Origin: Corynebacterium coyleae
GTDB lineage: Bacteria; Actinomycetota; Actinomycetes; Mycobacteriales; Mycobacteriaceae
Reading direction: 5' to 3'
DNA: 64,000 nt
Assembly: GCF_030408635.1 (NCBI RefSeq)
Contig: NZ_CP047198.1
Coordinates: 2,356,001 to 2,420,000 of the forward strand
In this document: piece after piece, positions 25,894 through 38,891 of the stretch
How positions within the stretch are numbered: the stretch's first letter is position 1
Layout of the letters: each line of letters begins with the position of its first letter
Notes under the pieces: model-generated
Databases searched by the model: none
What the model was told of the DNA's origin: nothing
What the model saw: only the letters and a program-made list of their open reading frames with translations
Translations under genes and position numbers: made by a program

Positions 25894-26163
25894 TTATCGA
25901 CGACTACCTGTCACCTTATTCACAATCCACAGCAGAATCACCGCACCGATCAGGCAGGTCAGGAAACTAAAGAAGCGTCCCCCGCCTTCCACATCAAAGC
26001 CGAGCAGGCCAAGCAGCCAGCCGCCGATGAAACCACCGATAACACCGACCAGAATGTTCAGGCCGATGCCCATCTGTGCGTCACGGTTCTGCATCTTGGA
26101 TGCGATCCAGCCAGCAAGGCCGCCGATAATAATCCAGCCGATAAAACCAAGTGTTGGAGTCAT
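25894..26163 (-). CDS. GlsB/YeaQ/YmgE family membrane protein
   Basis: 89 residues with three glycine-rich hydrophobic segments (LGFIGWIIIGGLAGWIASKM, IGLNILVGVIGGFIGGWLLGLLGF, FFSFLTCLIGAVILLWIVNKV), the pattern of the transglycosylase-associated/GlsB family. These small membrane proteins are often stress-induced; mechanism unknown. It lies downstream of a universal stress protein gene on the same strand. Its TAA stop falls inside an exact copy of the dispersed 12-mer (25892), the only exact copy read antisense to a gene. Confidence 0.88.
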   Translation of the reverse strand: MTPTLGFIGWIIIGGLAGWIASKMQNRDAQMGIGLNILVGVIGGFIGGWLLGLLGFDVEGGGRFFSFLTCLIGAVILLWIVNKVTGSRR

Positions 26164-26247
26164 GTTGAAATCCGTCCTTATAAATAGATTTTGTCAGTTA
26201 CCCCTACCATTGTCCCTCGTTTTTCGGACTTTTGGGTAACGAATCTA

Positions 26248-27153
26248 TTACTCCTCCGGACGGACCACCATCATCGGGCACGGCGCCGACTGCAGCAGCG
26301 CACGCGAAGTGGACCCAAGCAGCATGCCCTTGAAGCCGCCGCGACCGTGCGAACCGGTCACCAGCAACTGGGCGTTCTCTGCCGCGTTGGTCAGTGCGCG
26401 CACCGGACGGTCACGTGCAATAACCTTCTTCACCTGGACATCCGGGTACTTCTCGATCAGTTCGGCCAACAACTCGTCGAGAAGCTGCTGCTTATCCTGC
26501 TTCACAGCTTCCCAGTGATCCTCAGCCACCGCGTACCCAGCACCAGGGCCCTGGATGTGCGTATCCACCCAAGTGTGCACCGCAACCAGCTCCGCACCAC
26601 GCGCCGCCGCCTCCTCGAAGGCAACTTCTGTTGCGCGCTGCGAAACCTCAGAGCCATCCACACCGACCACAACCGGACCGTACTTGTTCTCCTCGGTCAC
26701 CGCGCTATCCTCGCGCACCACCACAACCGGGCAGTTCGCGTGCGACACCACAGCACCAGAAACGGAGCCCAGCACCATGCCAGACAGGCCACCCAGACCA
26801 CGGGAGCCCATCACGATCATCGTGGACTCATTCGACATACGCAGCAGCATGTCAATCGGAGAACCCTCAGCCACCGCGTGGCCAATGTGCAGGTCCGGCG
26901 CCACTTCAAGTGCGATATCGCGGGCACGATCCACGGACTGCATCGTCTCGCGCTGGAGTTCGTCGAAAATCTCCGCCGGCGGAACCATGCCCTCCGCGTA
27001 CAGGAACTGCGGCATGGTGTAGCTCGCAGCCAAACGCAGCGGAATACCACGCTTCATCGCCGTATTCGCCGCCCAACGCACCGCATTATCTGAAGCGGGG
27101 CTGCCATCGACAGCAACAACGACGATGTCTTCGCGGGTCTCTTCCTGGGTCAT
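26248..27153 (-). CDS. Universal stress protein (tandem UspA domains)
   Basis: 301 residues with two UspA domains. Domain 1 begins VVVAVDGSPASDNAVRWAA and ends with the nucleotide-binding loop VMGSRGLGGLSGMVLGSVS. Domain 2 begins VVVGVDGSEVSQRATEVA and ends VTGSHGRGGFKGMLLGSTS. Both have the G-2x-G-9x-G(S/T) motif for ATP binding. Cytoplasmic stress or dormancy regulator. A second, more diverged Usp protein is at 61010-61972. The region before GlsB (26164-26247) holds an inverted repeat GTTACCC/GGGTAAC. Confidence 0.95.
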   Translation of the reverse strand: MTQEETREDIVVVAVDGSPASDNAVRWAANTAMKRGIPLRLAASYTMPQFLYAEGMVPPAEIFDELQRETMQSVDRARDIALEVAPDLHIGHAVAEGSPIDMLLRMSNESTMIVMGSRGLGGLSGMVLGSVSGAVVSHANCPVVVVREDSAVTEENKYGPVVVGVDGSEVSQRATEVAFEEAAARGAELVAVHTWVDTHIQGPGAGYAVAEDHWEAVKQDKQQLLDELLAELIEKYPDVQVKKVIARDRPVRALTNAAENAQLLVTGSHGRGGFKGMLLGSTSRALLQSAPCPMMVVRPEE

Positions 27154-27215
27154 TATCTCAGCCTTTCTGAGCTAGACAGCTGGTTATACCCACATTCTAG
27201 TCGCGCAAGCGTAAG

Positions 27216-27362
27216 TTAGCGGGGAATCTCCACCGGGGTTGCTGCCGGCGCATTCGCCGGATACAGCAAGTTGTAAATCAGGGTCAACGCGTCCGCGATC
27301 GCCTTACCAATGCCCTGCGAAAAGAAGCCCATCAACGGCTCAACCAATGCTCCTAAATCCAT
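27216..27362 (-). CDS. Small conserved-looking hydrophobic protein, 48 residues
   Basis: MDLGALVEPLMGFFSQGIGK opens an amphipathic/hydrophobic stretch (AIADALTLIYNLLYPANA) and the tail is Pro/Ala-rich. It is divergent from the RluA gene with 22 bases between starts. Size and opening recall the short corynebacterial mycomembrane porin-type peptides, but no specific identity can be shown. Evidence for coding is its good start, clean termination and location in an otherwise empty gap. Not recognised functionally. Confidence 0.55.
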   Translation of the reverse strand: MDLGALVEPLMGFFSQGIGKAIADALTLIYNLLYPANAPAATPVEIPR

Positions 27363-27384
27363 GCGGGCTAATCTACTACACACT

Positions 27385-28347
27385 ATGGCGAGAAAGAAGG
27401 GTCCACCAGCAATGCCGCTGCCACCCCGCGGCGGCCTCGGCGCATCCCGCGCCCGCGTCCCCGAAGGCGACGGCATCCGCGCCATCGACTTCATCTGGCA
27501 CCTCGTCTCCACTCAGCGCCACCGCCACCCCGAAGACAACTTTTCCGCAGTACAACAGCGTTTCGACGACTCCCTCGTCGTTCACCGCGACACCACCCCA
27601 ATCTCTCCCGAGGACTGGCTCGAACCCGGCACCGACGTCTTCTTCTACCGACGTCCCGCCCCCGAAACCCCCGTCCCCTACGACATCGTTCCAGTCTTCG
27701 AAGACGACAACATCCTCGTCGTGGACAAGCCACCATTCCTGGCGACGATGCCGCGTGCCTCCCACATCACCGAAACCGCCACCGTGCGTCTCCGTCGCGC
27801 CACCGGGAACGAAGAACTCACCCCCGCTCACAGATTGGACCGCGGCACCTCTGGTTTGTTGCTGTTGACCAAACGCCGCGAAGTCCGTGGCGCCTACCAG
27901 GAACTTTTTGCCCGCCGGGAGGTGGACAAGATGTACGAGGCGATCGCACCGTATGTTGCACTGTCCGTACCTGCAGACTGGTCCCACCACCTGGTCAAGG
28001 TTGCTGGCGAAGCCGCTGGTTCTGTACTCGTGGGTGAGGAGCCGAACTCCCACACCGAGGTAGCTTCCGTTACTCGGCTGCCTGCCGAGCAGGAGCAGGA
28101 GTTGCAGTCGCTCTATGGCGTTACCGCTCCTTTGGGACGCTACGTTCTCCACCCAACAACCGGCCGCACCCACCAACTGCGGCTGCAAATGATGACCGAA
28201 GCCGCCCCCATCCTTGGCGACACCATCTACCCCACATTGCTCCCCGCCGACGCCGAGGACTTCTCCCGCCCTATGCGGCTGCGGTGCATCGGTTTAGGGT
28301 TTGTGGATCCATTAACCGGCGAAGATCGCTCCTTCGCGCTGAATTAG
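27385..28347 (+). CDS. RluA-family pseudouridine synthase
   Basis: 320 residues from the ATG at 27385. The synthase core holds the catalytic-Asp motif HRLDRGTSGLLLLTK (near residue 149), preceded by VVDKPPFLATMPRA and followed by HPTTGRTHQLRLQM. No S4 RNA-binding domain is obvious at the N-terminus. It would isomerise uridine in rRNA or tRNA; the target is undetermined. Its 3' end borders the hairpin-repeat region and rrn terminator. Confidence 0.93.
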   Translation: MARKKGPPAMPLPPRGGLGASRARVPEGDGIRAIDFIWHLVSTQRHRHPEDNFSAVQQRFDDSLVVHRDTTPISPEDWLEPGTDVFFYRRPAPETPVPYDIVPVFEDDNILVVDKPPFLATMPRASHITETATVRLRRATGNEELTPAHRLDRGTSGLLLLTKRREVRGAYQELFARREVDKMYEAIAPYVALSVPADWSHHLVKVAGEAAGSVLVGEEPNSHTEVASVTRLPAEQEQELQSLYGVTAPLGRYVLHPTTGRTHQLRLQMMTEAAPILGDTIYPTLLPADAEDFSRPMRLRCIGLGFVDPLTGEDRSFALN

Positions 28348-28568
28348 AGGCGGGAAGGCCTGACAGCTCCTTCGTTGGGCAGTCCGGCTGTCACAATCTG
28401 TCGGGACCATTTCTGAACTTACCGGAACCCCGAATGCAAAACTGCACATCACACCTTTCGCCAACCTGGGCGGAGTGTAAAACCCTGCAGCCGACGAGGC
28501 ACCATTTTGCATCGATAGCTGTTCGCGCCAGACATGAAGTATCTACGGGCGGGTGGAAACCGCTTGGC
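28348..28568. other. Intergenic segment without a supported gene
   Basis: No ORF here has a ribosome site or family resemblance. Short inverted pieces such as GAATGCAAAA (28430 region) against TTTTGCATCG (28505 region) could fold. It leads into the modular repeat cluster. Confidence 0.5.
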
Positions 28569-28884
28569 TCCGCATTGCGGACTAGTGGGGGTGTACCCAT
28601 TAACTATGCAGCGGCATAGTCATGCCCGATCCCCTCCTTACTCTGCATTGCGGACAAGTGGGTGGACACCAACTATACAGTGGCATAGTGAGCCTCGTTC
28701 CGATTCTCACTTCGCGTTGCGGACAAGTTGGTGGACACCAACGATTCTGTTGCCTCAGCCAGGTCACGGGCGGTTGGGAACCCAGCCGTTGACTATGCAG
28801 TGGCATAGTGACGCCGGTTTTGTCGTTGATTCCGCATTGCAGACATTCCGACTCCGCATTGCGGACAAGTTGGTGGTCACCAAC
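28569..28884. repeat. Cluster of modular hairpin repeats (A-B-C units) beside rrn
   Basis: Three short inverted-repeat modules recur. A, CCGCATTGCGGACAAG (CCGCA/TGCGG arms), begins near 28570, 28642, 28712, 28831 (degenerate) and 28853. B, GTTGGTGGACACCAAC or close variants, follows A at 28585, 28658, 28727 and 28869, with a variant at 28771. C, CTATGCAGTGGCATAG (CTATGC/GCATAG arms), lies at 28604, 28674 and 28793. Two units run A-B-C with a period of about 71 bases, then the order decays. A further A-B copy lies at 54949. There is no coding potential; it resembles a REP/MITE-like family. Confidence 0.8.
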
Positions 28885-28910
28885 GAAATGTAGAGGGATG
28901 GGAATGTGAA

Positions 28911-28954
28911 AAACACCCGTAGATGAAACTGGGTGGTTTCGTCTACGGGTGTTT
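28911..28954 (-). terminator. rrn operon terminator
   Basis: AAACACCCGTAGA pairs perfectly with TCTACGGGTGTTT (13 bp), with an inner GAAAC/GTTTC extension. On the minus strand the stem ends in a run of five T. It lies 16 bases past the 5S gene. Confidence 0.9.
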
Positions 28955-28970
28955 GTGTGTGAAGTTGTTG

Positions 28971-29090
28971 GGTCGGCGGTAACCTACTCTCCCACTCCCT
29001 CCCGGGAGCAGTACCATCGGCGCGGGCGGGCTTAGCTTCCGGGTTCGGAATGGGACCGGGCGTTTCCCCGCCGCTATCAACCACCGACAC
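28971..29090 (-). rRNA. rrf: 5S ribosomal RNA
   Basis: About 120 bases. The minus-strand reading contains GGGGAAACGCCCGGTCCCAT, CCGAACCCGGAAGCTAAG and GTGGGAGAGTAGGTTACCGC, typical of actinobacterial 5S. Ends are estimated from pairing of the terminal stem (GTCGGTGGT with ACCGCCGAC). Confidence 0.93.
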
Positions 29091-29147
29091 ATCTTGGGGG
29101 TTGATGTGATCGTGATGATCAGTATTGAGATGTCATTGTGACAATGG

Positions 29148-29180
29148 GTGTGTTGTGTCAGTGACTGCATAGTGGACGCG
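29148..29180 (-). other. 23S 3' processing strand
   Basis: The segment (plus reading begins GTGTTGTGTCAGTGACTGCA) is the near-complement of the 16S-23S spacer segment at 32371-32398. In the transcript the two can pair as GTGTTGTGT / ACACAACAC and ATAGTGGACGCGA / TCGCGTCCACTAT, enclosing 23S rRNA as a presumed RNase III stem. Confidence 0.7.
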
Positions 29181-29221
29181 AACAGTGTTTCGTTTTGTGT
29201 TTGGTTTGTTGAAAAACCGGG

Positions 29222-32300
<3,079 letters not shown>

Positions 32301-32370
32301 AATTACGGTCGCTACAAAAACTGCAGACAACTCAACAAACAAAAATTACACAAAAAGAACAAGATGCTCG

Positions 32371-32398
32371 CGTCCACTATACAGTTCTCACACAACAC
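32371..32398 (-). other. 16S-23S spacer: processing stem / boxA-like element
   Basis: The 410-base spacer (32301-32711) contains no tRNA gene. Its minus-strand segment GTGTTGTGTGAGAACTGTAT followed by AGTGGACG resembles the actinobacterial rRNA leader element TGTTGTTTGAGAACTC and pairs with the 23S 3' flank. The rest of the spacer is CA-rich on the plus strand with no coding potential. Confidence 0.7.
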
Positions 32399-32707
32399 AC
32401 ACCCCACGAAGACCAACCACCACAACAGATGATCAACCACCATGGAATGCCACAACAAGGAACACACAATGTTGCCCCAGACACCCAACAGCATGCCAAC
32501 ACACCATCAATTTCATTGCTGCAAACACGCACTTGATATCCATGCACCCAAGCGTGCACACCCCACAACCACACCCCATACTCACATAAGCATGAAAACC
32601 ATGGTTGGGTGTGTCTCCACCCGGACATTTTCAAAACAAACTGGTGGCAGTACCACACTCGGGTACTCAACCACCACACCCACAACTGTGGGCGAAAAAT
32701 AAAAGCT

Positions 32708-34231
<1,524 letters not shown>

Positions 34232-34791
34232 AATGTTTCAGCAGAAACAGGCCGTGAAAAGCCCAATACCTAACCAAAAACAAACCAACCAACACCACAA
34301 CACCAAAAAGCACTGCAATGCTGGACTGGCACAAAAATAAAAAATCCAAAAATTACCGGAAGCCAAAAACTTCCAACCAACCCCCACCCTGACGGGGCAA
34401 AAACAAGGGTTGGCAACATGCATCATGCACTCACAAATGAAGCACACCACACAGATGATCAGGCAATCAATGGTTCACCCGACCACCACCGGCACACACC
34501 AAACAAGGCATGCACACCATGGCACACAACACCAAGCACACAACAACAAAAAATGCATTGGCACACTATCGAGTTCTCAAACAACACCAGCACACTCAAA
34601 CACACCCACACAACAGCGCAGATAAGTCCGAAGTGACTTGAAATGATATTGGTCCGCGATTGTTTTCCTGCCCGCCACACAAACCAGAGAACCTTGATCG
34701 CTCTCCAGCGGGGCGTTGTCGGTCTCGCTGACTGGGATTAAGTTACACACACCCAAACAACAACACAAATCACCAGCGTAGAGCGTGTTTT
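34232..34791 (-). promoter_or_regulatory. rrn leader and promoter region
   Basis: This 560-base gap has no supported gene. On the minus strand it holds the leader element TGTTGTTTGAGAACTCGATA (at 34567-34586), matching the conserved actinobacterial boxA/antitermination leader. The promoter should lie upstream, around 34600-34790. A possible but weak -35/-10 pair is TTGTTT with TAACTTAAT near 34740-34765. No protein-coding reading here has a ribosome site. Confidence 0.6.
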
Positions 34792-35790
34792 CTAAGCGTC
34801 TTTAAATCCTTGTTTTGGGTTAATCACGCCAAAAACGAACAACGCCTGCAAAACCAGGCCGATCAAGAACATCAAACCCGCGATGGCCAGCGCGTATGCG
34901 ACTTGGGCGGGGTGGGGATCGTCGATAAGCAATGTGTCTTTGACCGCGAAGAACAGGAACATCGCAGGGATGAGACCAACGTCTGTGCGCCACACCTTCA
35001 GCGGTGCGCCGAGCACAGCACTGGCGAGGCCCGCTGCCCCCAGAGCAAGAATCGCCCTCAGACCGATTGGCGCGACCAGCAGCAACACCGCCATATAGAG
35101 CGCAACCGATGCCAGGGCGGCACCCCAATACAGGACCAGCCAGCGGCGCCGGGGAACGCCGAAACTCATCATCGACGTCGCCCCGAGAACGCCTGTGCCG
35201 GCGCTGCAATAGACCATGGCCCAGACGAGGATCGGCAGGCTCACGAGGAACTGGGCGAGAGGCTCGCTGCTCACCACATTCGCAAGGTAGAGCAAAAGAC
35301 TATGCGCAACCGCGATGCCTGCTGCCCACAACAGTTGTGGCTTGAAAATCACCTCGAAGATGAACCCTCCCCGGCCGATTCGGCCACGCACCGCGCGCCG
35401 ATCCTCGTCGTTGGTCGCCTCGACGTAGCGCGTGCCTATCAGCAGGCCAGCGACCACCGCAAAGAGCGCGCCGAGCAGGCCAACCCAATCGGGCCGCGCC
35501 GCCAGCGCCACGCCAACCCCGCACAACACCGCCGGCACCACCCCAAAGGCCGCAAGTTTCACAGCGCGCGAGCGCGGCACACCGAACGCGGTATAGGCAG
35601 TCTCCTCCTGCTGCAACGCGACAAGTACAAGCACCGTGACCATGCTGGGGAGGAATGCGGCAGAAAGCGCACTATCCACAACAAACGGTCCAAACGCCAT
35701 GACGGCGATCAACGGCACCATCCACAGCAGCCGCTTCAGCGGCGAGGCAACAAACTGGTGGCGAAAGAATCCGAGAAGCGTGGTGTTCAT
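34792..35790 (-). CDS. ABC transporter membrane protein of a GntR-regulated exporter
   Basis: 332 residues from the ATG at 35790, which overlaps the ATPase stop by one base (TAATG). About ten hydrophobic segments are present, e.g. RLLWMVPLIAVMAFGPFVVD, VGLLGALFAVVAGLLIG and LAIAGLMFLIGLVLQALFVF. It has no recognised fold beyond ABC-2-like permeases and is assigned by its operon position. It probably forms the channel for an antibiotic or lipid exporter of the YtrA-regulated kind. An exact dispersed 12-mer at 34919 encodes Leu-Ile-Asp-Asp in a loop. Confidence 0.8.
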   Translation of the reverse strand: MNTTLLGFFRHQFVASPLKRLLWMVPLIAVMAFGPFVVDSALSAAFLPSMVTVLVLVALQQEETAYTAFGVPRSRAVKLAAFGVVPAVLCGVGVALAARPDWVGLLGALFAVVAGLLIGTRYVEATNDEDRRAVRGRIGRGGFIFEVIFKPQLLWAAGIAVAHSLLLYLANVVSSEPLAQFLVSLPILVWAMVYCSAGTGVLGATSMMSFGVPRRRWLVLYWGAALASVALYMAVLLLVAPIGLRAILALGAAGLASAVLGAPLKVWRTDVGLIPAMFLFFAVKDTLLIDDPHPAQVAYALAIAGLMFLIGLVLQALFVFGVINPKQGFKDA

Positions 35791-36548
35791 TACGACACCT
35801 CCAACACGTGCTCGATGAGGTCGTCGAACTTGGCGGCGCGGGCATGGCGCGGGGCGTCGTCGAGAGGAACAAGCTCGGGGCCAGCAACAGCGAACGCGTC
35901 CGCATCCTCCGGAACACATTGCTTTGCGACGACCCCATCACGCCCCAGAATCACCGCACTGTCCAGTACTTTCGCGGCGTCTTCGATGTGGTGTGTGGCC
36001 ATGACGATCGTGCGCCCCGTGTCCGCCTGCGCCAACAGGTGGCGGTAGAAAACCTGGGTGTTGTGGGTGTCGAGGCCGACGTAGGGCTCGTCGAGAAGCA
36101 AAAGCTCCGTGCCGGATGCGAGGCCGATGACGATGGAAACCATGGCGCGCTGCCCGCGAGAGAGTTTCTCGTAACGGGTGCCCAGGGCGGGATCCAAGGC
36201 GAAGTCGGCGATGAGTGTGTCCGCGATGGTTTGGTTCCAACCGCGGAAGCGCAAGCGCGCTCCCTTGTTCACGTCTGCAGCGGACCACCAGCCGGGGTAC
36301 GCGGTATCGACGCCGGTCAGGCAAGTATTGTCCATCACCCGGGCGTTGTCGAAGGGGCGCTGCCCGAAGACCTCAACGGTGCCGTCCGTGGGTTTCAGCT
36401 GGCCGGCAAGGATGCGCAGCAGGGTGGATTTGCCCACGCCGTTGCGGCCGAGCAAGCCGTGGATACCGGGGCCGAGGTCCAGGTCGACGCCGTTGAGCAC
36501 TTGCGTGCTGCCGAAGCGATGCGTGAGGCCAGCGGTGTGGATTGTCAT
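35790..36548 (-). CDS. ABC transporter ATP-binding protein
   Basis: 252 residues: Walker A GRNGVGKST (about residues 35-43), Q-loop region, signature LSRGQRAMVSI (a variant of LSGGQ), Walker B ELLLLDEPYVGLD and switch His in VMATHHIED. Closest in style to the YtrB/multidrug ATPases. It overlaps the GntR gene by 4 bases and the permease by 1. Its target substrate is unknown. Confidence 0.92.
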   Translation of the reverse strand: MTIHTAGLTHRFGSTQVLNGVDLDLGPGIHGLLGRNGVGKSTLLRILAGQLKPTDGTVEVFGQRPFDNARVMDNTCLTGVDTAYPGWWSAADVNKGARLRFRGWNQTIADTLIADFALDPALGTRYEKLSRGQRAMVSIVIGLASGTELLLLDEPYVGLDTHNTQVFYRHLLAQADTGRTIVMATHHIEDAAKVLDSAVILGRDGVVAKQCVPEDADAFAVAGPELVPLDDAPRHARAAKFDDLIEHVLEVS

Positions 36549-36919
36549 CGGTACAGTCCTCTACTTTCTGCGACGCGGTCGATGAGGTCGTGGAGGTCGG
36601 CGCGGGAGTAGCCGAGGTGGACGGCTTCGTCGATAAGCGGTGCGATGTATTGGCCGGCAAACGCCTCGCGGCGAGTGGCCAGGATGCGCTCGCGGGCGCC
36701 GTCGGTGACGAACATGCCGAGGCCGCGGCGCTTTTCCAACACGTTGTCGCTCACAAGCAAAGCCAGCCCCTTGCGCGCAGTGGCGGGGTTGATTTCGTGG
36801 AACTGCGCCAACTGATTCGTCGAAGGGGCCTGATCGCCGGGCTTGAGGGAGCCGTCGACGATGAGGTCCTCCACAAAACTGGCGATCTGCACGAATAACG
36901 GCTCCGCATCAGTATTCAC
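36545..36919 (-). CDS. GntR-family regulator, YtrA subfamily
   Basis: 124 residues: N-terminal winged HTH (PLFVQIASFVEDLIVDGSL, APSTNQLAQFHEINPATARKGLALLVSDNVLEKRRGLGMFV) and only a short C-terminal dimerisation tail, as in YtrA regulators that repress linked ABC exporters in response to cell-wall antibiotics. It heads the three-gene operon. A 14-bp palindrome 27 bases upstream of its start is the likely autoregulatory operator. An exact 12-mer at 36627 encodes Leu-Ile-Asp-Glu. Confidence 0.92.
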   Translation of the reverse strand: MNTDAEPLFVQIASFVEDLIVDGSLKPGDQAPSTNQLAQFHEINPATARKGLALLVSDNVLEKRRGLGMFVTDGARERILATRREAFAGQYIAPLIDEAVHLGYSRADLHDLIDRVAESRGLYR

Positions 36920-36945
36920 GACGCCTCCATTCGCCTCATTGGTTA

Positions 36946-36959
36946 GTTACTCGAGTAAC
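36946..36959. promoter_or_regulatory. Palindromic operator for the GntR-ABC operon
   Basis: GTTACTCGAGTAAC is a perfect 14-bp palindrome, flanked by GGTTA and CAACTAACTAAC, upstream of the GntR start. Autorepression by the YtrA-type regulator is the expected role. Confidence 0.65.
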
Positions 36960-37091
36960 CAACTAACTAACACGGGTTCAGGTGGAGTGCAACCAAAAAA
37001 CAGAAAAAGAACATGGAGAACCCGCGCAAAATCAGGCAAGATGGGCCGTGAAAATCAACTTAGCAACGAAAAGAATCGGAATTTAGGAGCC

Positions 37092-38537
37092 ATGCTTGAA
37101 CGCACACTGGTGTTCGTCGACACGTCTTACCTGCTCGCGAGCTTTTACAATTCGTGGGAAATCGGCGCAAGAGCCCAACTAGAAATCGACCTCCCCGAGG
37201 TAGTCAACACCCTCGGGAACATGATCACCGACCAACTCAACCAACCCATCCATAGGCAACTCTGGTACGACGGCATCCCCGACTCCGGGCCCCACCGCTA
37301 CCAACGCGCACTGCGCACCTGCGACGGCGTGCAACTCCGCACCGGCCAACTCATCGAATGGGGCGAACGACGCACCCAAAAAGGCGTTGACACCCGCCTC
37401 GTCGCCGACCTCGTGGTCAACGGCCTGAGCGAAAAATTCACCGACTTCGTCCTCGTCTCCGGCGACGCAGACATGATCCCCGGCGTCGAAGAAGTCACCC
37501 GCACCGGCACCCGCGTACACCTCTACGGATTCGGGTGGGACTCCATGTCCTCCGCACTGCGCCACGCATGCGACAGCACCACCATTCTCGACCCGCGCGA
37601 GGACTTCTCCAACGCCATGCGCCTGCAAGTCCTCGAAGGCCCCCTGCCGCCGACCATCCGGGAGCGCCCGCTTAACGACGCCGCGCCCCTCGACGAAGCC
37701 GACGGCCCGACCTCCGTCCCAGGCCTTGGCCCCGAGCCGCTCAGCGCCGAATGCGCCAACGCCGAAGCAGAGAAACAGGAAGAGAAGACGGGTGCTGGCG
37801 ATGGTTCGGGTGCCGGTGCTGATGCGTCGCAGGGTTCGGCGGAGAGTTCGGCGGAGGGCTCCAAGACCTCTGAGGCCGAGACCACCGAAGCCAAGCCTGC
37901 TGCACCTGCCTCGTCTGCTGCACCTGCAGCGCCGAAGCCTTCCGACATTGTCGGTGCTCCGGTTGCCCAGCAGCGCACGCACGAACCCGACGAGCCGGAA
38001 CTCGACGAGCCTTCCGAGGCACAGGTCGAGGCCAACAACGAGTCCAACAAACCCGGCAACAAGCAGGTCTCCAGCGAACAACGCCCGGCTGCCACTCCGG
38101 CGCCGACGCCGGCCGCAAAGACAAGCCCTTCGGATACCGACTCGTCCGCCGACTCAACCAAGGCGGAGGATTCCGCGCCGCAGCAGGGACCGAAGCCGGC
38201 ACCGAAGCCGTCGATGATGGCGCCGCGCCGCAAGCTTCGCTCCCGCTACGTCCCGCTCCCGGAGGAGGTGTGGACGTCCGCCGGCTTCCAAACCCCCTAC
38301 GACGTGGGACAACAGTACGCATCATGGTGGTTTGAAAACGCCGCCACCATGGAGCAGCGCGACAGCGCACACCTGCTCTCGGGCGGTGGGTTGCCTCCGG
38401 AGATCGATAGGCCACTGCTGCAGTTCGCCTGCGAAACCCTCCACGAGTACACGCTGACTGAAACCCAGCGCGTCAATCTTCGCGACGGGTTCCACTCCGG
38501 CATCCGCGGTGTCCTGATCAACATCCGCCGCAGCTAG
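37092..38537 (+). CDS. NYN-domain (PIN-like) protein with long disordered linker
   Basis: 481 residues from the ATG at 37092 (TTAGGAGC ribosome site). Residues ~1-190 form a NYN/LabA-like nuclease domain with conserved acidic sites FVDTSYLLASF, KGVDTRLVADL and LVSGDADMIPGVEEV. Residues ~215-375 are a low-complexity Ala/Glu/Pro/Ser-rich linker. Residues ~385-481 form a conserved-looking domain (RSRYVPLPEEVWTSAGFQTP, AHLLSGGGLPPEIDRPLLQF). NYN domains are RNA-cleaving in several families, so an RNA-processing role is probable. Codon usage shifts within the linker. A strong terminator follows. Confidence 0.85.
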   Translation: MLERTLVFVDTSYLLASFYNSWEIGARAQLEIDLPEVVNTLGNMITDQLNQPIHRQLWYDGIPDSGPHRYQRALRTCDGVQLRTGQLIEWGERRTQKGVDTRLVADLVVNGLSEKFTDFVLVSGDADMIPGVEEVTRTGTRVHLYGFGWDSMSSALRHACDSTTILDPREDFSNAMRLQVLEGPLPPTIRERPLNDAAPLDEADGPTSVPGLGPEPLSAECANAEAEKQEEKTGAGDGSGAGADASQGSAESSAEGSKTSEAETTEAKPAAPASSAAPAAPKPSDIVGAPVAQQRTHEPDEPELDEPSEAQVEANNESNKPGNKQVSSEQRPAATPAPTPAAKTSPSDTDSSADSTKAEDSAPQQGPKPAPKPSMMAPRRKLRSRYVPLPEEVWTSAGFQTPYDVGQQYASWWFENAATMEQRDSAHLLSGGGLPPEIDRPLLQFACETLHEYTLTETQRVNLRDGFHSGIRGVLINIRRS

Positions 38538-38555
38538 TCGCTTTACGACGACACC

Positions 38556-38587
38556 GGGGCCGCCAACCACCTTGCGGCCCCGTTTTT
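38556..38587 (+). terminator. Terminator of the NYN gene
   Basis: GGGGCCGC pairs with GCGGCCCC (8 bp, 10-base loop), followed by GTTTTT. It starts 19 bases after the stop. A variant of the dispersed 12-mer (GCTTTACGACGA at 38540) lies between. Confidence 0.88.
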
Positions 38588-38651
38588 GCGTTGCTTGCCC
38601 TGCGCTTCTCTTCTGCTTCCGGCGCCTCCCCGTCTGCCCCCCTTTCTCGAA

Positions 38652-38825
38652 ATAGTTCCCCGCGCGGGAACTTTCTTCGGTTTCCGGCACCTTTGCCGCG
38701 ACATTTCCCCAGGTCGGCAGTTCTAGACACTCGTGGTCGGACAAAATAGTTCCCGGATTCAGCGTGAACCTGGGAACTTTTTTGCGGCTGCCCCTGGCAC
38801 TGACAAATATTGCAAAATTTGTCAG
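38652..38825. repeat. Inverted-repeat elements in the NYN-PspA gap
   Basis: Two elements share the arms TAGTTCCC...GGGAACTTT: one with a short loop at about 38652-38672, another spanning 38743-38781 and ending in a T-run (a possible terminator). Farther on, CTGACAAAT (38800-38808) pairs with ATTTGTCAG (38817-38825). No gene is supported between 38588 and 38891. Confidence 0.6.
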
Positions 38826-38891
38826 GCCGGATTTCTGTCCAGGCCAGATACCGGTGGCTGACAGATTACGGCGGAATGTGTCAGGAAAGGC

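Noticed and set aside
27216-27362. Naming the 48-residue protein PorA or PorH
   Set aside because: Size and hydrophobic character fit, but there is no specific sequence match I can defend.
28569-28884. Possible CRISPR array
   Set aside because: Repeats are short, themselves composed of different hairpin modules, spaced irregularly, with no spacer-like unique segments of constant length and no cas genes.
28534-28893. 119-residue ORF across the hairpin repeats
   Set aside because: Its sequence is just the translated repeats; no ribosome site or family resemblance.
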